Below, piece after piece: positions 1-7,795 of a DNA stretch of 64,000 nucleotides. The notes below the pieces were generated by a model, which was not told the origin of the DNA, searched no databases, and saw nothing but the letters and a program-made list of their open reading frames with translations. Positions within the stretch are counted from its first letter, which is position 1. Each line of letters opens with the position of its first letter. Location of the stretch: the NCBI RefSeq assembly GCF_020685205.1, contig NZ_JAJERB010000003.1, forward strand, positions 310,001 to 374,000, written 5' to 3'. The stretch comes from Hymenobacter translucens (GTDB lineage: Bacteria; Bacteroidota; Bacteroidia; Cytophagales; Hymenobacteraceae). A program made the position numbers and the translations under genes.

Positions 1-2215
1 TGGCGCTTTGCAGCTCCTCGTTGGTGCTCTTGAGCTCTTCCAGCGAGCTTTCCATTTCCTCGATGGTGGTCTGGAGGCGGTGCTTGGTGTACTGCAGCTC
101 TTTTTCCAGGGCCGCCACCACCGCGTCGCGGGTGAGGTCGGAGCCGGCAATGGCCTTGCCCGCGCGCACTTTCCGGGACGTAGGCATGTCCTCGAAGGCC
201 ACCAGCAGCAGCCCGGCCAGCAGCTCGGGCTCCTGGAGGTAGCGCACGGTCAGGCGCAGCAGCTGGTAGCCGCTCTCGGTGCGCACGCGCACGTTGTCGG
301 CCACTACTTCCTGGCGCGTCGTGCTGGCCTGGTGCACGGCCCCGCTCAGCTCGTAGCTAAGCTCTTCGCGGGCCATCTCAAACAGGTTCATGGCGCCCAG
401 GCCGGGGGCCGGCTCCAGGTACTTGCCGGTGCGCCCGTTCACGAACAGGATTTCGCCCCGGATGTTGACCACCACGGCCGGGGGCGTGAAGTGGCGCAGC
501 AGCAGGCGCTGCACGAGCGAGGCAAACGGCCCGTCTTTGCGGGCGGCGGGCGTCAGGATGGTAGCGGAGCTGGCGGGCGCGGGCGCGGCCGGGTGCCGCG
601 ACATCGAAAACGGAAAGTTCGCCAGGCGGGTCAGAGAGGAGGTGCCTTCCAGGCGGCGCGAAATCTTCCACTTCAGATCCAGGGGCGAAAACAGGTCCTG
701 GAAGCCGGTCAGGTTTTCCGATGGGCCCAGGAACAGGATGCCGCTCGGGTTGAGGGCGTAGTGAAACACCGGAATCAGGTTTTTCTGCAGCTCGGCGCTC
801 AGGTAGATCAGCAGATTGCGGCACACCAGCAGGTCGAGCTTGGTGAAGGGCGCGTCCTTGTTGAGGTTGTGCAGGGCAAACACCACCACGTCGCGCACTT
901 CCTTACGGATCTGGTAGGACGAGTCGACTTTGGTGAAAAACCGCTTGAGCCGCTCGGGGCTCACGTCGCCCACGATGTTTTCGGGGTAGATGCCGGCCCG
1001 GGCAAACTCGATGCCCTCGGGGTTGATGTCGGTGGCGAAGATCTGAACCTTGAGGTAGCGGCCGGGCTCCACTGCGTCGAGGCACTCCAGCAGCAGAATA
1101 GCCAGGGAGTAAGCTTCCTCGCCGGTGGAGCAGCCCGGGGCCCACACCCGGATGGTGCTGTCGACAGGCTTCTGCCGCAGCAGCGGCAGCAGGCAGCGCT
1201 TAAGCAGCTCGAAGGCTTCCTGGTCGCGGAAAAACTTGGTAACCCCGATCAGCAGCTCCCGGAACAGCTGGTCTACCTCGTCCGGGTTTTCCTGCAGGTA
1301 GCGCACGTACAGCGGGAACTCCTTGATCTGGTGGGAGCCCATGCGCCGCTCGATGCGGCGAAACACGGTGTTGCGCTTGTAAAAGGAGAAGTCGTGGCCG
1401 GTCCGCTCCCGGATCAGGATAAAGATTTTCTGCAGGGCGTGCGCCGGCTCGGAGGCCGACAGCGCCCCACCCCGGGGCCGGCGGCTCTGGGGCGGGCGGG
1501 CCATGATTTCCAGCAGGCGGCCCGGCATCTGGTCGGCGGGCAGCACATAGTCCACGAACTCGGTGGCAATGGCGGCCCGGGGCATGGCGCTGCACTCGGC
1601 CGTATCCGGGCTCTGCACCATCACCAGCCCGAAATTCTCCATCACCATCTTCAGCCCGATTACCCCGTCGGAGCCCATGCCGGATAGAATGATGCAGATG
1701 GCCCGGTCGCGGGCGTCCTTGGCCAGGCTCTGAAAAAAGTAGTCGAGGGGCATCCGCTTGCTGCGCGCCTGGGTAGGCTCAAACAGCAGCAGCGTGCCGT
1801 GCAGGATCGAGATTTCCTGGTCGGGCGGGTTTACGTACACGTGGTTGGGCCGCACGGGCATCCCGTCCTGGGCGGTCTGTACCGGCAGGCGGGTAAACTG
1901 CTGGAGCAGCTGCGTCAGCTGCCCGGCCTGGCTGGCCGCCTGGTGCGTGACCACCACGAAGGCCATGCCCGTATCCAGGGGCAGGTGGTGAAAGAAGTGC
2001 TCCAGGGCCTCGAGCGAGCCGGCCGAGCCTCCGATGCCCACGATGGGAAACTTTACCTGCCCCGGGTTGCCGCTTTGCCGCACCAGGTCCAGCTGCGTGT
2101 CGGACAGCGGCAGGTCCGAAGAAGGCACGTTTTCGGGGTTGATAATCTCAACGACTTGCTGCTCGTCGTCAGCGTCCTGGTAGTCGTCGAATTCAGCGGG
2201 GTTGGGCATGGGCAT
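1..2215 (-). CDS. CheB-CheR-PAS hybrid chemotaxis-type signalling protein (C-terminus beyond window)
   Basis: Translating the minus strand from the ATG at 2215 gives an open frame of about 738 residues that runs off the left edge without a stop. A CheB methylesterase domain (about 55-240) shows GIGGSAGS, a THQA histidine and GMGSDGV. A CheR methyltransferase domain follows (about 265-520) with the SAM-binding GCSTGEEAYSLA and the CRNLLIYL motif. A PAS-like segment (about 560-680) comes next, then a Glu-rich coiled coil (EKELQYTKHR..EEMESSLEELKS) at the edge. In known CheB-CheR fusions this coil leads into further PAS and often histidine-kinase domains; whether that holds here is unseen. A second in-frame ATG at 2209 is an equally possible start. 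It is divergent from another CheB gene, so the two probably share a regulatory region and act in a non-classical signalling pathway. Confidence 0.9.
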   Translation of the reverse strand, partial: MPMPNPAEFDDYQDADDEQQVVEIINPENVPSSDLPLSDTQLDLVRQSGNPGQVKFPIVGIGGSAGSLEALEHFFHHLPLDTGMAFVVVTHQAASQAGQLTQLLQQFTRLPVQTAQDGMPVRPNHVYVNPPDQEISILHGTLLLFEPTQARSKRMPLDYFFQSLAKDARDRAICIILSGMGSDGVIGLKMVMENFGLVMVQSPDTAECSAMPRAAIATEFVDYVLPADQMPGRLLEIMARPPQSRRPRGGALSASEPAHALQKIFILIRERTGHDFSFYKRNTVFRRIERRMGSHQIKEFPLYVRYLQENPDEVDQLFRELLIGVTKFFRDQEAFELLKRCLLPLLRQKPVDSTIRVWAPGCSTGEEAYSLAILLLECLDAVEPGRYLKVQIFATDINPEGIEFARAGIYPENIVGDVSPERLKRFFTKVDSSYQIRKEVRDVVVFALHNLNKDAPFTKLDLLVCRNLLIYLSAELQKNLIPVFHYALNPSGILFLGPSENLTGFQDLFSPLDLKWKISRRLEGTSSLTRLANFPFSMSRHPAAPAPASSATILTPAARKDGPFASLVQRLLLRHFTPPAVVVNIRGEILFVNGRTGKYLEPAPGLGAMNLFEMAREELSYELSGAVHQASTTRQEVVADNVRVRTESGYQLLRLTVRYLQEPELLAGLLLVAFEDMPTSRKVRAGKAIAGSDLTRDAVVAALEKELQYTKHRLQTTIEEMESSLEELKSTNEELQSA

Positions 2216-2470
2216 GGGCAGGTAGTGGCAACAGCAGCCGGCGGGGTTCCGGTTTCGGTTGAAACAGCGGGTGTTCCGTTTCGTTCCGTCAGGGCCAGGA
2301 CGCAGCCCGGGCGCTTCAGCCCTCAAAAGTAGCCATAAACCCCGGCCCGCGGAAGCTCGGCCATTGGTCCTCTGCGCGCAATTTCGCTATTTTGAATACC
2401 CCTACCCTGGCCCGGAACGTAGATACGTGCATTCCGCCTGTGCGGCCCCCTCCACCCTGGTTTTCTTCTT

Positions 2471-3484
2471 GTGAACGAGCCCACCTACCTGATCGTCATT
2501 GGTACCTCAGCCGGCGGCATGCCGGCCCTCACCGAGCTGGTATCGCAGCTTTCCCATACCCTGCCCGCCGCCGTCATGGTGGTCCAGCACCTGGCCCCCG
2601 ATTCGTCCGGCATTCACCTCGTCAACCGCCTCGCCAACCACACCGACCTGTACTGTCACCTGGCCTCGCCGGAGCTGCCCATCGAGAACGGCCATCTGTA
2701 CCTGGCCCCCGCCGACCGCCACCTGCTCGTGCGCGACGGGCGGATGCTGGTCACCAAGGGTCCGCGCGAAAATCACTACCGCCCCGCCGCCGACGCGCTG
2801 TTCCGCTCGGCCGCTGCGGCCTACGGCTCCCGCGTCATTGGCGTGGTGCTGACCGGTATGCTCCACGACGGCACCTCCGGCCTGGAGTTCGTCAAGCGCT
2901 GCGGCGGCCTGGCCGTGGTGCAGGACCCGCACGAGGCCGAGTTTTCCAGCATGCCCGAAAGCGCGCTGCGCAACGTGGACATCGACTACGTAGTGCCCCT
3001 GCACGAGCTGGGGCCCCTGCTCACCCGACTTGTTAACCAGCCCATCCGGGACCCGAAACCCGTGCCGGAGGACATAAAAATGGAGGCCGCCATTGCGGAG
3101 CGCGTTGTGGGAACCATCACGGAAGTAGATAAACTAGGCACCCTGGTCGCTATGACCTGCCCCGACTGCGGGGGCAACCTCTGGCAGGTGAAGCACGGCA
3201 AGCTGCTGCGCTACCGCTGTCACACCGGCCACGCCTTCTCGGCCGACGCCCTGCTCAAAAACCACCAGGAAACCCTGGAGGAAACGCTGTGGGTGGCGTT
3301 GCGCATGATGGAGGAGCGCAAGAACCTGCTCACCAGCATGGCCGTGCGCGGCGAAGGCGCCTGGTCGATTCAGCAGGAGGAGCGCACCGAGGAAATCAAG
3401 AAGCACATCAACCGCCTGCGCGAGTTCCTGCTCAACGGCATGCCCAGCAGCACCCCGGCCGAAACGACGCCGGACGAGGGGTAG
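2471..3484 (+). CDS. CheB-type protein-glutamate methylesterase with C-terminal Cys-rich extension
   Basis: The 337-residue protein starts with GTG at 2471. The first 190 residues are a CheB catalytic domain without a receiver domain: GTSAGG holds the nucleophile Ser, VQHLAP the His and GMLHDGTSGL the Asp. The C-terminal 140 residues carry a CPDCGG / YRCHTGHAFS pair that could bind zinc, followed by a helical tail. This arrangement is familiar from stand-alone CheB-like proteins of Bacteroidota and Proteobacteria that sit beside CheB-CheR hybrids. No receiver domain is present, so control by CheA phosphotransfer is unlikely. The gene is divergent from the CheB-CheR hybrid, with a 255-bp intergenic region. 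The catalytic family is clear; the target protein is not. Confidence 0.88.
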   Translation: MNEPTYLIVIGTSAGGMPALTELVSQLSHTLPAAVMVVQHLAPDSSGIHLVNRLANHTDLYCHLASPELPIENGHLYLAPADRHLLVRDGRMLVTKGPRENHYRPAADALFRSAAAAYGSRVIGVVLTGMLHDGTSGLEFVKRCGGLAVVQDPHEAEFSSMPESALRNVDIDYVVPLHELGPLLTRLVNQPIRDPKPVPEDIKMEAAIAERVVGTITEVDKLGTLVAMTCPDCGGNLWQVKHGKLLRYRCHTGHAFSADALLKNHQETLEETLWVALRMMEERKNLLTSMAVRGEGAWSIQQEERTEEIKKHINRLREFLLNGMPSSTPAETTPDEG

Positions 3485-3519
3485 CCCGCGTACCCCGCAC
3501 CGCCCGCTACCTTACCGGC

Positions 3520-3918
3520 ATGAAACGGTCCGCCTTTCCGCTGCTCCTGCTGCTGCTCAGCTCCTGCGAGTACTTCGACTACCGGGTGCTCACGGTCAAT
3601 AAGCTCGCCAGCCGGGTGGCCGTAGCGGCGGAGCCGGACACCGTGCCTACCTACCCGAGCCCCGGGCAAAAAGAGTTTTTCCTGCGCACGGCCATTGCCA
3701 GCGGCGACAGCCTGGCTTTGATGCAGCCGGGTAAGTACGGGTGGCCGCAGTACCTGGCCGGCAGCCGCAACCACCAGCTGCACCTGTTTATCTACCCGGT
3801 CGACTCCATTCTCCGCTACGGCCACATGGACAGCGTAATCCGGCACCGGGCCTACAAGCGGCTGACGATTGACGGGGCGGAGCTGCAACAGGCCAACTGG
3901 CGGGTACTCCTGCGCTGA
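3520..3918 (+). CDS. small lipoprotein of unknown function
   Basis: The ATG at 3520 opens 132 residues starting MKRSAFPLLLLLLSSCEYF: a short hydrophobic signal sequence ending in a lipobox (LSSC), so the mature protein is probably lipid-anchored at Cys16. The rest is a compact mixed alpha/beta-looking sequence with no motif I recognise. It lies 35 bp after the CheB gene on the same strand and may be co-transcribed. The open frame extends further upstream, but only the ATG start gives a signal peptide. Confidence 0.6.
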   Translation: MKRSAFPLLLLLLSSCEYFDYRVLTVNKLASRVAVAAEPDTVPTYPSPGQKEFFLRTAIASGDSLALMQPGKYGWPQYLAGSRNHQLHLFIYPVDSILRYGHMDSVIRHRAYKRLTIDGAELQQANWRVLLR

Positions 3919-4118
3919 CGCTGGCCGGGCTGCGGCTCCGTATTTCTACCCCATCCCGATTCAGTAGCCCGCCCCGGGCAAATCGGTAGTTACCCGGTCA
4001 AAGCCGGCCCGAACCGGGCGTAACTTGCAAGACGAAAGGAAGTTCCGCCGCTGCCCGCCGCCGGCGACACGCTTCCCCCGGAACTGCTCCGGCTTTTGTG
4101 CTCCGTTACGCCCTGCTT

Positions 4119-4376
4119 ATGCCCGCAACGCTACTCACGCCCCATCACCTCTACGAAGCCGGTTTCCGCAGCTGCCCGCAGCCGCCTTCCTGCTGGGCGA
4201 AGTCGCTGCACGTGTACGCCCGGCGCCTGCGCCGGGGCATGGCCTACGTGCTCTGCCCCGACCACCCCACGGCCCGCGTCGAGGCCTTCGTGGGCGACTG
4301 GCGGCAGCCCGAGGTGTACTACAGCAGCCCCGCCGCCGCGGCCGGCTACCTGCTGGGCCTGCTCACCCAGGAGTAG
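4119..4376 (+). CDS. hypothetical protein, 85 residues
   Basis: A short frame starting at ATG 4119 (a GTG at 4098 would add seven residues). It contains three cysteines (RSCPQPPSC, VLCPDH) and a basic stretch, ARRLRRG, and ends in a small hydrophobic helix, AAGYLLGLL. No family is recognised. Codon use is GC-rich like the neighbours, which favours a real gene, but the evidence is limited to the open frame. Confidence 0.4.
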   Translation: MPATLLTPHHLYEAGFRSCPQPPSCWAKSLHVYARRLRRGMAYVLCPDHPTARVEAFVGDWRQPEVYYSSPAAAAGYLLGLLTQE

Positions 4377-4642
4377 GCCTGGGCCGGCTGCTGTTCCCGG
4401 CAAAAGCCAAAATTCCATTTTTAAGTCAGAAGCCCCTTTGCTGGAAGGGAGTTGCGACCTTCAAGCCATCTACTCCCTATCTCCCCGCCATCCCCGGGCC
4501 GACCACTCTATTAGAAAAGTTCAATCTACCGAGCAAGCCCGGGCTAGCTTAGCACATGATTAGGGCATGGACATGCAGCGCAGGTGGCGCATCAAGCCAG
4601 GAACGAATCAGCTCGGGTGCTGATGTAATCAGGCACCAGGCG

Positions 4643-4681
4643 GTCATGCTGAGCCCAGGCGGACGATAGATCAAGCATGAC
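4643..4681. repeat. REP-like inverted repeat
   Basis: GTCATGCT at 4643-4650 and its reverse complement at 4674-4681 flank a 23-base spacer. The first arm continues into GAGC, as in related repeats elsewhere in this window. The surrounding 4377-4710 region shows no gene. Confidence 0.5.
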
Positions 4682-4710
4682 GTTCTGACGGCGGGATTCC
4701 CAGCCCCCGC

Positions 4711-5322
4711 TTACGCCCGCACCCGGTCCTGCTTGCTCAGCCGCGCCGCCAGGCCGGCCGTCAGCTCCCGCTGCTTAAACGAAAAGGGAAACGCCAGCCC
4801 CGAGCGCAGGGCCCGCAGCGTGACTTCGGCACAGGCCACGGCGTCGCTCAGGGCATCGTGGTGGTTGAGGGGCAGGCCGAAGTAGTCGGCCAGGTGGTTG
4901 AGGCGGTGCCGCTCCAAATGGGGCCAGGCGGCTTTGGCGAGCTTCACCGAGCACATGCAGTGGAATAGCGGCACCGGCAGGCCGAAGTCGCGGCAGCTGT
5001 GCTCGAGCACGCTCACGTCGAACGCCGAGTTGTGGGCTACCACGAGCTGCTCGTGCAGGTGGGGCCGCAGCACCTCCCACACCTCGGCCAGTGTTGGCGC
5101 CCCGTGCAGGTCGGCCTCGGCAATGCCGTGCACGCTGTAGTTGATGCCCGACACCCGCACCTGCCGGGGCCGCAGCAGGGTCTGGTAGGTATCGGTTATC
5201 TGCCCCTCCCGGACCTGCACCACGCCGATGGCGCAGGCGCTGGACCGCAGCTCGTTGGCGGTTTCAAAGTCGATGGCCGTAAAGCTGTGCGTGGCCAGGG
5301 CCCGGGTAATTGCTGCTTCCAT
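4711..5322 (-). CDS. DEDDh 3'-5' exonuclease (DNA polymerase III epsilon-like)
   Basis: The frame is open back to 5634, but the DnaQ-like fold starts right after the ATG at 5322 (MEAAITRALATHSF), giving 203 residues. Exo I is AIDFETA (Asp and Glu), Exo II is AHNSAFDVSVLE (Asp), and Exo III is HDALSDA (His and Asp), so all DEDDh metal ligands and the general base are present. It lacks polymerase or helicase domains and resembles short exonucleases of the ExoX/PolC-exo type, likely acting in repair or nucleotide scavenging. It is transcribed away from the ABC exporter and has no partner gene next to it. Confidence 0.85.
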   Translation of the reverse strand: MEAAITRALATHSFTAIDFETANELRSSACAIGVVQVREGQITDTYQTLLRPRQVRVSGINYSVHGIAEADLHGAPTLAEVWEVLRPHLHEQLVVAHNSAFDVSVLEHSCRDFGLPVPLFHCMCSVKLAKAAWPHLERHRLNHLADYFGLPLNHHDALSDAVACAEVTLRALRSGLAFPFSFKQRELTAGLAARLSKQDRVRA

Positions 5323-5882
5323 TGCCTTAAAGGTAAGGCCCGAAGCCGCTTGACCTGCACCCGGCCACCGGAAAAGCCCACCGGCCTCCCCCGCCGCCTC
5401 ACGACCCGCCCGATCAGGAAAGACAGCCGCAACGGCACCATGCCTCAGAACATCAGGCGCGTGATGCGCGTGCCGAAGCCCCTGCTGCGCTGAGCCGTTC
5501 ACTGGCTGAAAGGCAGGAACCGGCAACAGGCCCGGACCACTACCGCCGGTCTTCCCGGCCGCCTTCCGGGACTGGCCCGCGCCCCACTCGCCAGTGATAC
5601 GCGCGGACCAATCGGAAAAGGGGCGGCCGTCCACCGTTCAGAAGCCGCCCGGCACCGACAGGACGGAGCCTGTTTTGCCGAAGCCAAGGTAGGGCACGCC
5701 CCGGCCCGCGACTATCCGTGCCAGTGGGTATTTTCTTCTCCGTGCCAGCACGGAGAAGCTGAACGTCAGGATCCATGACTTGCTTTTTTGGCTAGCTTGC
5801 CGCCGGGCCCGCCTTTCCGGCCCCGGCCCCGAAACCAATTGGCCCCGCGGCGGCTTTCCTACTATTCCCCATCCCTGTTTCG
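5323..5882. other. 560-bp region without a convincing gene
   Basis: Short frames exist on both strands (for example 5499-5838 minus), but they are Arg/Pro-rich, lack recognisable motifs and look like by-products of high GC. The region must hold the promoter of the ABC exporter and that of the exonuclease. A short inverted repeat built on CCGTGCCAG / GCACGG lies near 5720-5755. I see no mobile-element remnant. Confidence 0.4.
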
Positions 5883-7682
5883 ATGAAATTACTGTACAGC
5901 TACCTCCGCAACTACTGGGGCCTGCTGGCGCTGGCTTTGCTGCTGGCGGCCATCAACCAGATATTTTCCCTGCTCGACCCCTACATCTTCCGGCAGATTA
6001 TCGACAAGCACGTCACGCCGTCGCTGAGCAGCCCGCTGCGCCCTTCCTTCTCGGCCTTCCTGGCTAGCGGGGCGGGCATCCTGATTCTGCAGGCCATGGG
6101 CGTGGCCATGGTCAGCCGCATTGCCAAAAACTTCCAGGACTACTTCGTCAACGTCATCACCCAGCGCCTGGGCGCGCAGATGTACTCCGACGGGCTGCGC
6201 CACTCCCTGGACCTGCCCTACCAGGTATTTGAGGACCAGCGCTCGGGCGAGACCCTAGGCAAGCTCCAGAAGGTGCGCTCCGACGTGGAGAAGATTGTGG
6301 CCATGTTCGTCAACGTGCTGTTCACCTCGGTCGTGGGCATCATCTTCGTGATGTGGTACGCGGCCACGGTATACTGGCCCATCGCGCCGGCCTACTTCCT
6401 CACCATCCCGATTCTGGGCTTTATCAGCTCCCAGCTCAGCAAGCGCATCAAGGTGGTGCAGAAAACCATCGTGGCCGAAACCACCGCCCTGGCCGGCTCC
6501 ACCACCGAAAGCCTGCGCAACATCGAGCTGGTGAAAAGCCTGGGGCTGGCCCAGCAGGAAACCGAGCGGCTGAACGCCACCACCGACAAGATCCTGAAGC
6601 TGGAGCTGAAAAAGGTGCGCTACATCCGCTCCCTGAGCTTCGTGCAGGGCACCTTCGTCAACTTCCTGCGCAGCGTGATTCTGTTTATGATGCTGTTCCT
6701 GGTGGTGCAGCACAAGATTACGGTGGGTGAGTTCTTTTCTCTTTTCATCTACTCCTTTGCCATCTTCGGGCCTTTGCAGGAGCTGGGCAACATCATCAAC
6801 GTGTACCGCGAAACCGAAGTGTCCCTGGCCAACTTCCAGCAGATTCTCGACACCCCGCGCGACATGAAGCCCACCCAGCCCCAGGCCGTCGAGCACATCC
6901 GGGAGCTGGCGTTCGAGCAGGTAGGCTTCCGGCACCTGTCGGCCAGCCAGCCGGCATTGACCAACATCTCGTTTCGCACGGAGCTGGGCCAGACCATTGC
7001 CTTCGTGGGGCCGTCGGGCTCGGGCAAGACCACGCTCGTTAAGCTGCTGGTGGGCCTCTACCCGCCCCTGAGCGGGCAGATACTCTACAACGGCATACCC
7101 AGCTCCAGCATCGACCTCGACCAGCTGCGGGAGCAGATTGGCTTCGTCACCCAGGACACCCAGCTGTTTGCCGGTACCATCCGCGAAAACCTTTTGTTCG
7201 TGGCGCCCAAAGCCACCGACGAGGAGTGCCTGCAGGCCCTGCACCAGGCCGCTGCCGACACGCTGCTGGCCCGCGCCCCCCAGGGCCTCGACACCGTTAT
7301 CGGCGAAGGCGGCGTGAAGGTATCGGGCGGCGAAAAGCAGCGCCTCAGCATTGCCCGCGCCCTGCTGCGCCGCCCCACCCTGCTCGTGTTCGACGAAGCC
7401 ACCTCGGCCCTCGACTCGCTCACGGAAGAGGAAATCGGCAAGACCGTGCGGGAGCTTTCCGGTTCCCGCCAGCACATGACCATCCTGATTGCCCACCGCC
7501 TGAGCACCATCCTGCACGCCGACTGCATCTTCGTGCTGGAGCGCGGGCAGATTGCCGAGCAGGGCCGCCACCAGGAGCTGCTCGACCAGAAAGGGCTCTA
7601 CTACGCCATGTGGCGCCAGCAGATCGGCGAACGAACCAGTACCGATGCGGCCCCCGGCCCCCGGAAGCTTGCCAAGGCCTAG
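5883..7682 (+). CDS. ABC exporter half-transporter (fused membrane and ATPase domains)
   Basis: A 599-residue half-transporter of the MsbA/LmrA type. The N-terminal 310 residues form a six-helix exporter membrane domain. The nucleotide-binding domain begins around 340, with Walker A GPSGSGKTT (about 376), Q-loop FVTQDTQLF, signature VSGGEKQR (about 480), Walker B LLVFDEATSALD and H-loop IAHRLS. All motifs are intact, so an active homodimer is expected at the inner membrane. The substrate cannot be read from sequence; lipids, drugs or peptides are possible. It is monocistronic, followed after 15 bp by a perfect palindromic terminator. Confidence 0.92.
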   Translation: MKLLYSYLRNYWGLLALALLLAAINQIFSLLDPYIFRQIIDKHVTPSLSSPLRPSFSAFLASGAGILILQAMGVAMVSRIAKNFQDYFVNVITQRLGAQMYSDGLRHSLDLPYQVFEDQRSGETLGKLQKVRSDVEKIVAMFVNVLFTSVVGIIFVMWYAATVYWPIAPAYFLTIPILGFISSQLSKRIKVVQKTIVAETTALAGSTTESLRNIELVKSLGLAQQETERLNATTDKILKLELKKVRYIRSLSFVQGTFVNFLRSVILFMMLFLVVQHKITVGEFFSLFIYSFAIFGPLQELGNIINVYRETEVSLANFQQILDTPRDMKPTQPQAVEHIRELAFEQVGFRHLSASQPALTNISFRTELGQTIAFVGPSGSGKTTLVKLLVGLYPPLSGQILYNGIPSSSIDLDQLREQIGFVTQDTQLFAGTIRENLLFVAPKATDEECLQALHQAAADTLLARAPQGLDTVIGEGGVKVSGGEKQRLSIARALLRRPTLLVFDEATSALDSLTEEEIGKTVRELSGSRQHMTILIAHRLSTILHADCIFVLERGQIAEQGRHQELLDQKGLYYAMWRQQIGERTSTDAAPGPRKLAKA

Positions 7683-7697
7683 GCACCGGTTGCCCTT

Positions 7698-7743
7698 AAG
7701 CAGAAACGTCCTGCCGGCACGTGCCGGCAGGACGTTTCTGCTT
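7698..7743. terminator. perfect 46-bp palindrome, bidirectional terminator
   Basis: 23-base arms meet without a loop (AAGCAGAAACGTCC... and its exact complement), between the convergent ABC exporter and T9SS protease genes. It could terminate both; a long U-tract is absent. Confidence 0.65.
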
Positions 7744-7795
7744 TGAGAGCCTGTTCGACCCCGGGCACCTATCCGTGCCCGCAGCAGCGGCTTCG

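Noticed and set aside
8-1687. Long open frame on the plus strand (559 codons)
   Set aside because: It is antisense to the CheB-CheR hybrid, which has recognisable domains; the plus frame is Gln/Gly/His-rich without motifs.
5499-5838. Small minus-strand frames upstream of the exonuclease
   Set aside because: Arg/Pro-rich, overlapping each other, no start context or motif.
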